Below are positions 26,272-34,021 of a stretch of DNA of 64,000 nt, one piece after another (positions within the stretch are counted from its first letter, which is position 1; each line of letters begins with the position of its first letter). Location of the stretch: positions 1-64,000 of the forward strand of contig JBIIDT010000002.1 of NCBI GenBank assembly GCA_044238145.1, written 5' to 3'. This DNA is from QWPN01 sp044238145. GTDB taxonomy: Bacteria > Planctomycetota > Planctomycetia > Pirellulales > UBA1268. The notes below the pieces were generated by a model. It saw only the letters and a program-made list of their open reading frames with translations, had not been told where the DNA came from and made no database searches. The position numbers and the translations under genes are program-made.

Positions 26272-26742
26272 ATGAGATCCCAAGGCGAGATCGAGGCCGC
26301 CATCTGCGACGGCGTGTCGCGGTTCGAGCAGGAATACGTCGGCCGGGGGCCGCGGGACATCCGCGCCTACCTGCTCGGCAGCCTGCTCGTCGTGCACCTG
26401 CAGGGCGTGCTCACGCCCGCGGAGCGGCAGCTCGTCGCCCCGCGGTTGGCCGCCGTCGCGGTTGGCGGCGACGGCGGCAACGGGATCGGCCAGGCGAGTG
26501 GGAACGGCCAGGCGCACGGCTTCGGCTACGACAGCGACGGCGGCAACGGGCGGGCGCTGCTCAAGCAGGTGCGGTCGCACGTGGTGGCGCTCGGGCGGCC
26601 GCGGTTGCAAGAGATGGTGGAGTCGGCGACCGGCGTGAAGCTCGTCAGCCTGCACCACGACATCTCGACCGTGACCGGCGAGGAGGTGATCGTCTTCTCC
26701 CTGGCCGAGGCCCCCGCCTGCCGGCCGCGAAAAAAGGCCTGA
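26272..26742 (+). CDS. DUF2294 (MpsC-like) protein, copy 3
   Basis: A protein of 156 residues, clearly paralogous to copy 1 at 22691: both open with SQGEIEAAICD, keep EY.GRGP, HLQGVL and HHDIS..TGEEVIV, and end in basic residues. It differs by an insertion of about 30 residues rich in Gly, Asn and Gln after residue 60, in place of a short loop. It starts 2 bp after csrA. The family relates to MpsC; a function in this setting is not known, and the partnership with csrA is inferred from the operon. Confidence 0.85.
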   Translation: MRSQGEIEAAICDGVSRFEQEYVGRGPRDIRAYLLGSLLVVHLQGVLTPAERQLVAPRLAAVAVGGDGGNGIGQASGNGQAHGFGYDSDGGNGRALLKQVRSHVVALGRPRLQEMVESATGVKLVSLHHDISTVTGEEVIVFSLAEAPACRPRKKA

Positions 26743-26793
26743 ACGTGTGGTAGCATCGGCCGGAAATCACGCTCCCATCGCTCCGGCCGCCCG

Positions 26794-27975
26794 ATGTCCG
26801 CCCCCGCGTCCCCCGCTCCCCGCAGCGCCACCGTCCTGCTCGTCGACGACCAGCCGATCATCGGCGAGGCCGTGCGGCGCATGCTCGCCGGCGAGGAGGG
26901 AGTGGCCTTCCACTTCTGCAAGGACGCCCCAGCCGCCCTCGAGATCGCCGCCGAGATCCGCCCGACGGTGATCCTCCAGGATCTCGTGATGCCGGAGGTC
27001 GACGGCCTCGAACTCGTGCGGCGGTTCCGGGCCGACGAGCGGTTTCGCGACGTGCCCATCATCGTGCTGTCCACCAAGGAGGACCCGGCCGTGAAGGCCG
27101 AAGCCTTCGCCCTGGGGGCCAACGACTACATCGTCAAGCTGCCCGACCGTCTCGAACTCGTGGCCCGCGTCCGCCATCATTCCCGCGGCTACGTGGCCCT
27201 CGTCGAGCGGAACGAGGCCTTCGCGGCCCTCCAGGCCAGCCAGCAGACGCTCGCCAACGACATCGCCACGGCCGCCAGCTACGTGCGGTCGCTGCTGCCG
27301 CCGCCGCAGGAGGCGCCGGTGCGGGCCGACTGGCGGTTCATCCCCTCGGCGGCCCTTGGCGGCGACGCCTTCGGCTACCACGCCCTCGACGCCGAACACT
27401 TCGCCGTCTACCTGCTTGACGTTTGCGGCCACGGCGTGGGGGCGGCGCTGCTCTCGGTGTCGGCGCTCAACGCGATCCGCAGCGAGGCCCTCGCCCAGAC
27501 CGACTTTCACGACCCGGGCGCGGTGCTCGCCGCCCTCAATCGGGCCTTCCCGATGGAGCGGCAGAACGACATGTTCTTCACTGTCTGGTACGGGGTCTAC
27601 CACCTGCCGTCGCGGACGCTCCGCTGGGCCGGCGGCGGCCACCCCCCGGCGGTGCTGCTCGCCCCCGGGGGGGCCGCGCCGAAGCTGCTCGATTCCGACG
27701 GCCCGCTGATCGGCGCGGTCGAGGGCCTCGACTTCGACTCCAGCCAGGTGGAGGTGCCGCCCGGCGCCCGGCTGTTCGTGTACAGCGACGGGGCCTTCGA
27801 GATCAGCCGCCCGGATGGCTCGATGTGGGCCTTCGGCGACTTCCTCGCCGCCCTGGCCGCCCCGCCCGCCCTGCCCACGAGCCCGATCGACGCCCTCGTC
27901 ACCACGATCCGTGGCCTTTCCCAGCGCGACGACTTCAACGACGATTTTTCGATGCTGGAGCTGGGATTCGGTTGA
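26794..27975 (+). CDS. response regulator with SpoIIE/PP2C phosphatase output (RsbU-like)
   Basis: A protein of 393 residues. The receiver domain (about 10-130) has DDQP, phosphoacceptor Asp63 in LQDLVMPEVDG and the IIVLSTKED switch region. A short helical linker (about 140-170) leads to a PP2C/SpoIIE serine phosphatase domain (175-393) with GGDAFGY and DVCGHGVGAALL as metal-binding motifs and SDGAFE near the end. Such proteins dephosphorylate anti-anti-sigma factors in partner-switching stress responses. No RsbV or RsbW homologue lies beside it. It is 51 bp after DUF2294 copy 3 and may share its transcript. Confidence 0.93.
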   Translation: MSAPASPAPRSATVLLVDDQPIIGEAVRRMLAGEEGVAFHFCKDAPAALEIAAEIRPTVILQDLVMPEVDGLELVRRFRADERFRDVPIIVLSTKEDPAVKAEAFALGANDYIVKLPDRLELVARVRHHSRGYVALVERNEAFAALQASQQTLANDIATAASYVRSLLPPPQEAPVRADWRFIPSAALGGDAFGYHALDAEHFAVYLLDVCGHGVGAALLSVSALNAIRSEALAQTDFHDPGAVLAALNRAFPMERQNDMFFTVWYGVYHLPSRTLRWAGGGHPPAVLLAPGGAAPKLLDSDGPLIGAVEGLDFDSSQVEVPPGARLFVYSDGAFEISRPDGSMWAFGDFLAALAAPPALPTSPIDALVTTIRGLSQRDDFNDDFSMLELGFG

Positions 27976-28029
27976 TTTCCGGGGAAAACCGCGGAAAGCC
28001 CGGGGTCGCGGCCCGCGGAGCCGTCCGGC

Positions 28030-28057
28030 TTGCATGGCCTATCCGAATCCGTACACT
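28030..28057 (+). promoter_or_regulatory. possible promoter for the tRNA-tuf cluster
   Basis: TTGCAT (28030-28035) and TACACT (28052-28057) are separated by 16 bp and end 26 bp before the first tRNA. The match to consensus is moderate. Confidence 0.4.
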
Positions 28058-28083
28058 TCAGTGTTTCGCGGTTTTGACCGGCC

Positions 28084-28156
28084 GCTAGCGTAGCTCAATT
28101 GGCAGAGCAGCTGATTTGTAATCAGCAGGTTGTGGGTTCAACTCCCGCCGCTAGCT
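28084..28156 (+). tRNA. tRNA-Thr (anticodon TGT)
   Basis: The acceptor GCTAGCG pairs with CGCTAGC. The anticodon stem GCTGA/TCAGC closes the loop TTTGTAA with TGT in the middle. The T arm GTTCAACTC is present and no CCA is encoded. It is the first tRNA of the tuf-linked cluster, equivalent in order to E. coli thrU. Confidence 0.97.
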
Positions 28157-28325
28157 CAGCACGACCGCGCCGATTCGGTGACGGTGTCGGGTGGCCGATC
28201 GGGCAGGGCGTCGATGCGTCCGGCTCCGCCGTCCGGGCGGCGTCGTCCGCGCCGGACCGAACGCGACAGCCGACCCGAGTCCACGACGACACACGAAGCG
28301 AACTTCAGGAGCACACACGACACCA

Positions 28326-28407
28326 GGGGAGTTTCCCGAGCGGTCAAAGGGGTCAGACTGTAAATCTGATGGCTATGCCTTCGCAGGTTCGAATCCTGCA
28401 CTCCCCA
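28326..28407 (+). tRNA. tRNA-Tyr (anticodon GTA)
   Basis: A class II tRNA with a long variable arm. The acceptor GGGGAGT pairs with ACTCCCC, and the anticodon loop CTGTAAA presents GTA. The 169-bp spacer before it holds no gene. Confidence 0.97.
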
Positions 28408-28464
28408 GTCTCATCCCTGCCCGGCCACAAGCGGTCGTGGCACGCGATGGGCGACACGCGACCC

Positions 28465-28535
28465 GCGGGTGTAGCTCAATGGTAGAGCAATAGCCTTCCA
28501 AGCTAAAGACGAGGGTTCGATTCCCTCTACCCGCT
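28465..28535 (+). tRNA. tRNA-Gly (anticodon TCC)
   Basis: The acceptor GCGGGTG pairs with TACCCGC, the D arm is TAGCTCAATGGTAGAGC, the anticodon loop CTTCCAA presents TCC, and the T arm is GTTCGATTC. Its place matches E. coli glyT. Confidence 0.97.
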
Positions 28536-28630
28536 TCGAACACCCGCACACAGACGATTCACCGGCCCACGCACACGAGACCCCGACCCATCCACCCACA
28601 ACCCATGACCGCGGCATCCGCAAGCAACTC

Positions 28631-28703
<73 letters not shown>

Positions 28704-28781
28704 CTTCCACGAGCCCGGAGGGGCTCGCGGGCGACGACGAACAGTTCGGTTTTCACTTCCGAGGAGAAAGTAGGAGAAAGC

Positions 28782-29981
<1,200 letters not shown>

Positions 29982-30023
29982 CCAAGGAGGCCGGGCTCCG
30001 GCCCGGTGGACAGGAAACACGGT

Positions 30024-30053
30024 GCCGGGCTGCGGGTGATCCCGCAGCCCGGC
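30024..30053 (+). other. perfect 13-bp hairpin between tuf and tRNA-Trp
   Basis: GCCGGGCTGCGGG (30024-30036), loop TGAT, CCCGCAGCCCGGC (30041-30053). It ends 6 nt before tRNA-Trp. No T-run follows, so it may be a processing site or pause hairpin rather than a terminator. A smaller GGCCGGGC-TCCG-GCCCGG hairpin lies 15 nt upstream. Confidence 0.75.
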
Positions 30054-30059
30054 CACCAC

Positions 30060-30132
30060 AGGGGCGTAGCTCAACTGGCAGAGCGCTGGTCTCCAAAACC
30101 AGAGGTTGCGAGTTCGATCCCCGCCGCCCCTG
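30060..30132 (+). tRNA. tRNA-Trp (anticodon CCA)
   Basis: The acceptor AGGGGCG pairs with CGCCCCT, the anticodon stem CTGGT/ACCAG closes the loop CTCCAAA presenting CCA, and the T arm is GTTCGATCC. A tRNA-Trp ahead of secE is a common arrangement; here no rpmG lies between tuf and it. Confidence 0.97.
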
Positions 30133-30181
30133 CAGGCAGCCACCGCCCAGGGCGGAACGCGGACGGGACAATCAGGAAACC

Positions 30182-30655
30182 ATGGCCGGCATCTCCGAAA
30201 ACTCGACGACCCGCGGCAGCCTGCTGGGCGAGCTGTTCAGTGCCGCCGTCTACAAGCGGAATCAGGGCCGGATCGCCCGGCAGCTGACGTTCGTGGCGCT
30301 GGCGCTGGTGATCGGGATCGGCGTCTGGCGGCTGTCCCAGCTGCTCGCGGTGCTCTCCGGCGGTGCGGTCGGGCTCGGGGGCGGGGCCGACTACGGCCTC
30401 GTCCGCTTCGTGCTTCCGGCCGTGCTCCTGGCGCTCGGCCTGTGGGTGGCCTACCGGATCGTCAACGTGCCCTGGTTCGCCGACTTCCTCATCGCCGTCG
30501 AATCGGAGATGACGAAGGTGTCCTGGCCCTCGGGGGACGAGGTCTTTCGCAGTTCCGCCGTCATCATCTTCCTGATCTTCGCCCTGGCGGCGATCCTGGC
30601 TGGTTACGATCTGTTCTGGTGGTTCGTGCTCCGTAACGGGCTCGGCATCGGCTAG
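30182..30655 (+). CDS. secE: preprotein translocase subunit SecE (three predicted helices)
   Basis: A protein of 157 residues preceded by AGGAAA 4 nt upstream of the ATG. SecE clamps SecY in the translocon. The conserved amphipathic/cytoplasmic segment is ESEMTKVSWPSGDEV (about 111-125), followed by the essential transmembrane helix SSAVIIFLIFALAAILAG. Two further hydrophobic helices lie upstream (QLTFVALALVIGIGVWRL and RFVLPAVLLALGLWVAYRI), so the protein has three helices as in E. coli rather than the single helix of most bacteria. It sits 44 bp before nusG. Confidence 0.93.
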   Translation: MAGISENSTTRGSLLGELFSAAVYKRNQGRIARQLTFVALALVIGIGVWRLSQLLAVLSGGAVGLGGGADYGLVRFVLPAVLLALGLWVAYRIVNVPWFADFLIAVESEMTKVSWPSGDEVFRSSAVIIFLIFALAAILAGYDLFWWFVLRNGLGIG

Positions 30656-30699
30656 GCCCCCGGCGATCGCTTCCCCTTTTCCTGCACCATCCGATCCCC

Positions 30700-31446
30700 A
30701 TGACATCCCAGCTTCCCGACGATGCCGACGCCGTGTCGGACGAGCTCGCGGCCGCGGCGCGGTCCGCCGAGACGGCTCCGGCCGCACCGGTCGCCCCGGC
30801 GGCGGACGAGGACGACGACGACGGCACTCCAGCCGAACTCGCCGACCCGTTCGCTGGCGACGAAAACGCCAAGCCGGTCGAGCTGGCCGGGGAGGAAGAG
30901 GCCGCCCCGGTCGGTGACCGGCAGTGGTACATCCTCAAGGTGCAGAGCAACCGCGAGGACTCGATCCGCGAGGCGCTGCTGCGGCGGATCTCCCTGCAGG
31001 GCATGAACCGGTATTTCGGCGAGGTGGTGGTGCCGAAGGAGCAGGTCACGGAGTTCAAGGGAGGCAAGAAGAAGGTCGTCTCCCGCAAGCTCTATCCCGG
31101 CTACATCCTCGTCAACATGATCCTCAACGACGAGACGTGGTATCTCGTTCGCGAGACCGGTGGCATCGGCGACTTCACCGGCTCGGGCGGCCGTCCGAGC
31201 CCGATGCTGCCGCAGGACGTCGCCAAGCTCCTCCACAAGGCCGAGGAGAAGGAGGCCGAGGCGCCACGCCTGAAGATCAACTTCAAGAAGGGCGACCGCG
31301 TGAAGATCAACGAGGGCACCTTCGAGAACTTCGAGGGCGAGGTCGACGCGATCGACGAGGCGAACGGGCGGGTGACGGTGATGCTCAGCATCTTCGGCCG
31401 CTCCACGCCGGTGGACATCGAGTATTGGCAGATCGAATCGGTCTGA
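30700..31446 (+). CDS. nusG: transcription antitermination factor NusG with acidic N-terminal extension
   Basis: A protein of 248 residues. An Ala/Asp/Glu-rich extension (1-72, including DEDDDDG) precedes the NGN domain (QWYILKVQSNREDSIREALL; LYPGYILVNM; V-R-E-T-G-G-I-G-D-F-T). The C-terminal KOW domain starts near residue 190 (FKKGDRVKINEGTFENFEG). NusG binds RNA polymerase and couples to NusE or Rho. Typical bacterial NusG has about 180 residues, and the excess is the acidic head. It lies in the order secE-nusG-rplK. Confidence 0.96.
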   Translation: MTSQLPDDADAVSDELAAAARSAETAPAAPVAPAADEDDDDGTPAELADPFAGDENAKPVELAGEEEAAPVGDRQWYILKVQSNREDSIREALLRRISLQGMNRYFGEVVVPKEQVTEFKGGKKKVVSRKLYPGYILVNMILNDETWYLVRETGGIGDFTGSGGRPSPMLPQDVAKLLHKAEEKEAEAPRLKINFKKGDRVKINEGTFENFEGEVDAIDEANGRVTVMLSIFGRSTPVDIEYWQIESV

Positions 31447-31498
31447 GCGACCGCACGGAATCAATCCCAGGGCAGGCTGAAGAAAGGGCGACGAGGCG

Positions 31499-31924
31499 AT
31501 GGCGAAGCAGGTGGTCGGTCAGGCGAAGTTCCAGGTTCCCGGTGGCCAGGCCACGCCGGCCCCGCCGGTGGGCACGTCGCTCGGTCGTTTCGGCATCAAC
31601 CTCGGGCAGTTCGTGCAGCAGTTCAACGACCGCACCCGCGAGGCGGCCGGGATGCCGATCCCCGTCGTGGTCACGGTCTACAACGATCGCTCCTTCGAGT
31701 TCATCACCAAGAGCCCGCCGGCGGCGGCCCTCCTCAAGAAGGCGGCCGGCCTGGCGAAGGGCTCCGGCGTGCCCAACAAGGACAAGGTCGGCAAGGTGAC
31801 CAAGGCCCAGCTCGACGAGATCGTCCGCCTCAAGGGGGCCGACCTCAACGCCCGCGACGGCGAGCACGCCCGGCGGATGGTCGAGGGAACGGCCCGCAGC
31901 ATGGGGATCACAGTCGAAGGTTGA
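31499..31924 (+). CDS. rplK: 50S ribosomal protein L11
   Basis: A protein of 141 residues of normal length. The N-terminal domain has GQATPAPPVGTSLGRFGIN (usual A-x-P-A-P-P-x-G-x-x-L-G), and the C-terminal rRNA-binding domain has KSPPAAALLKKAAG and the closing G-T-A-R-S-M-G-I-T-V-E-G. It forms the GTPase-associated centre on 23S rRNA. The usual 'PALGQ' is replaced here by PPVGTSLGRFG. It is followed after 59 bp by rplA. Confidence 0.97.
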   Translation: MAKQVVGQAKFQVPGGQATPAPPVGTSLGRFGINLGQFVQQFNDRTREAAGMPIPVVVTVYNDRSFEFITKSPPAAALLKKAAGLAKGSGVPNKDKVGKVTKAQLDEIVRLKGADLNARDGEHARRMVEGTARSMGITVEG

Positions 31925-31983
31925 TTCGCGACCCCGCTTCCAGCACACTCATTTTCCCGTACCCGCACCCTCCTCCTCCAGTC

Positions 31984-32664
31984 ATGGCCACCACCAAACG
32001 TCTCCGTGCGGCCCACGCCGCCAAGCCGAAGTCCGAAGCCCCCCTGCCCCTCGCCGAGGCGGTGGAGGTGCTGAAGAAGTTCCCGCCGACCAAGTTCGAC
32101 CAGACCGTCGAGATCCACATCCGGCTGGGCATCGACCCCAAGCAGGCCGACCAGATCATCCGCGGCTCGCTCGTGCTGCCCCACGGGATCGGCAAGTCGA
32201 AGCGAGTGGTGGTGTTCGCCAAGGGCAACCTCGCCGATGACGCGAAGGCCGCCGGGGCCGAGGAGGTCGGTGCCGACGAGCTGGCCAAGAAGATCAAGGA
32301 CGGCTGGACCGACTTCGACGTGTGCATCGCCGCCCCCGACATGATGGGCCTGGTGGGCCCGCTGGGGAAGGTGCTCGGGCCCCGGGGCCTGATGCCCAGC
32401 CCGCGTGCCGGCACGGTGACCGCCGACATCAAGAAGACGGTCGGCGAGTACAAGGCCGGCAAGGTGGAGTTTCGCAACGACCCCACCGGCATCGTGCACG
32501 CGGTCGTCGGGAAGGCGAGCTTCGACCACGCCAAGCTCGTCGATAACATCCGCGCGTTCATCGACCACATCGTCTCCATGCAGCCCGCGAGCGTCCGCGG
32601 GCAGTACGTGAAGAGCATCTCGATCTCGGCGACGATGAGTCCCGGCGTGATGGTCGCCGCCTGA
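31984..32664 (+). CDS. rplA: 50S ribosomal protein L1
   Basis: A protein of 226 residues. Recognised by FDQTVEIHIRLGIDPKQADQ, the turn RGSLVLPHGIGKSKRVVVFA, DMMGLVGPLGKVLGPRGLMP and the C-terminal SISISATMSPGVMV. It forms the L1 stalk and in many bacteria represses its own operon at the mRNA level. The start follows a pyrimidine-rich leader without a clear Shine-Dalgarno sequence. Confidence 0.97.
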   Translation: MATTKRLRAAHAAKPKSEAPLPLAEAVEVLKKFPPTKFDQTVEIHIRLGIDPKQADQIIRGSLVLPHGIGKSKRVVVFAKGNLADDAKAAGAEEVGADELAKKIKDGWTDFDVCIAAPDMMGLVGPLGKVLGPRGLMPSPRAGTVTADIKKTVGEYKAGKVEFRNDPTGIVHAVVGKASFDHAKLVDNIRAFIDHIVSMQPASVRGQYVKSISISATMSPGVMVAA

Positions 32665-32695
32665 CGCCTCCCCGCAGCCACGAAGGCCCGCCCCC

Positions 32696-33244
32696 ATGAG
32701 CAAGCAAATCAAGAGCATGCTGGTCGACGACCTGAAGAGCCGCCTGAACGGCGTCGGCGAACTGATCGTCGTGAGCCTCGGCAAGCTCGACGCCCAGAAG
32801 ACCACCCAGCTCAGGCAGACCCTGCGGAAGAAGAAGATCAGCCTGCAGCTGGTCAAGAACAGCCTCGCCCGGATGGCGACCCAGAACACGCCGCTGGCCC
32901 CCGCCTTCGAGAAGGCCGAGGGGATGCTGGCGATCGCCTGGGGTGGCGAGGACGTCGTCGACCTGGCCAAGGAACTCGACCGCCTCACGGGCGTCAAGGA
33001 CTTCGAGGGCTTGGAGTGCCGCGGGGGCGCCCTCGACGGCGCCCGGCTCGACTCGGCCGACGTCAAGAAGGTGGCCAAGTGGCCCACGCGGACGGAGCAA
33101 CTCTCGCTCCTCTCCGGGCAGATCTCGTCGCTGGCCGGCACGCTGGCCGGGCAGATCCTCTCGGCCGGCGGCGGCCTGGCCGGACAGATCGCCTCCCGGG
33201 TCGAGACCCTGGAGAAGGCCGGCGGCGAGGCTCCTGCGGCCTGA
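32696..33244 (+). CDS. rplJ: 50S ribosomal protein L10
   Basis: A protein of 182 residues. The N-terminal rRNA-binding part has VDDLKSRLNGVGELIVVS and LRKKKISLQLVKNSLARMA. The C-terminal helix that carries L7/L12 dimers is Ala/Gly/Leu-rich (QISSLAGTLAGQILSAGGGL), with repeated 'LAGQI' turns. It lies 31 bp after rplA and precedes rplL, as in nearly all bacteria. Confidence 0.95.
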   Translation: MSKQIKSMLVDDLKSRLNGVGELIVVSLGKLDAQKTTQLRQTLRKKKISLQLVKNSLARMATQNTPLAPAFEKAEGMLAIAWGGEDVVDLAKELDRLTGVKDFEGLECRGGALDGARLDSADVKKVAKWPTRTEQLSLLSGQISSLAGTLAGQILSAGGGLAGQIASRVETLEKAGGEAPAA

Positions 33245-33267
33245 CGCCCCGCCAAATCCCCGATTTT

Positions 33268-33293
33268 CCCGGGCGGGCTTCCCGCCGCCCGGG
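33268..33293 (+). other. hairpin between rplJ and rplL
   Basis: CCCGGGCGG (33268-33276) pairs with CCGCCCGGG (33285-33293) around an 8-nt loop. No T-run follows. It may influence the higher expression of L7/L12 relative to L10, for example by stabilising the 5' end of the rplL message; this role is inferred. Confidence 0.6.
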
Positions 33294-33347
33294 TTCATGG
33301 TAAGACAATAGGCTCCCTCCGTTTTCGAATTGAAAGGATCCAGAGCG

Positions 33348-33773
33348 ATGGCAACGGCTGAAGCGACCCGCGAGTTCTCCAAGGAAACGAAGGAGCTCGG
33401 CGACAAGATCGTCGGGCTCACCCTCAAGGCTGCCAAGGAGCTGTCGGACTACCTCGACGAAGTCCACGGCATCAAGCCCGCCGCGGGCGGCGCGGTCATG
33501 ATGGCGGCCCCGGCCGGCGGCGCTGGTGGCGCGGCGGGCGGTGGCGAGGCCGCGGCCGAGAAGACGGAGTTCGACGTCGTGCTCGACGCCTTCGGCGACA
33601 ACAAGATCGGTGTCATCAAGGTCGTCCGTGCGGCGACCGGCCTGGGCCTCAAGGAGGCCAAGGACATGGTCGAGGGCGCTCCCGCCAAGGTGAAGGAGGG
33701 CATCTCGAAGGCCGACGCCGAGAAGCTGAAGAAGGAGCTGGAGGAGGCCGGCGCCAAGGTCTCGATCAAGTAA
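33348..33773 (+). CDS. rplL: 50S ribosomal protein L7/L12
   Basis: A protein of 141 residues from the ATG at 33348 (AAAGGAT upstream). An N-terminal dimerisation helix region is followed by an Ala/Gly hinge (PAGGAGGAAGGGEAAAEK, about 55-72) and the C-terminal factor-binding domain EFDVVLDAFGDNKIGVIKVV, GLGLKEAKDMVEGAPAKVKE. It is slightly longer than the usual 120-130 residues because of the N-terminus. Confidence 0.97.
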   Translation: MATAEATREFSKETKELGDKIVGLTLKAAKELSDYLDEVHGIKPAAGGAVMMAAPAGGAGGAAGGGEAAAEKTEFDVVLDAFGDNKIGVIKVVRAATGLGLKEAKDMVEGAPAKVKEGISKADAEKLKKELEEAGAKVSIK

Positions 33774-33795
33774 TTCGCCCGCGTTTTCCCGCTCG

Positions 33796-33836
33796 TCGGC
33801 GGGGAGGTTGGCCTCCCTGCCGGCGAACGGTATAGT
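33796..33836 (+). promoter_or_regulatory. hairpin plus possible promoter ahead of rpoB
   Basis: A stem CGGCGGGGAGG-TTGG-CCTCCCTGCCG ends about 8 nt before TATAGTTTTT, which could act as a leaky terminator after rplL. The same stretch reads as a promoter, TTGGCC (33808-33813), 17 bp, TATAGT (33831-33836), that would start rpoBC transcription about 180 nt upstream of rpoB. Both readings agree with independent control of rpoBC. Confidence 0.45.
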
Positions 33837-34021
33837 TTTTGCGTGCTGCCTGGTCGTCCCGGTCTCGTCTTGCGCCAGTTCCCCATCCGTTCGTGCTGTT
33901 CGTCCCTGCCCGTCCGGCCGGCGCTCCCCCGCGTCGCGCCACCGTGCGGGCTGAGTGATCGCGGCTGCCTCCCGCGCGGCCGCGTCCGATCGATCCGATC
34001 ATCCCGAGGAGCTTCCTGTCA

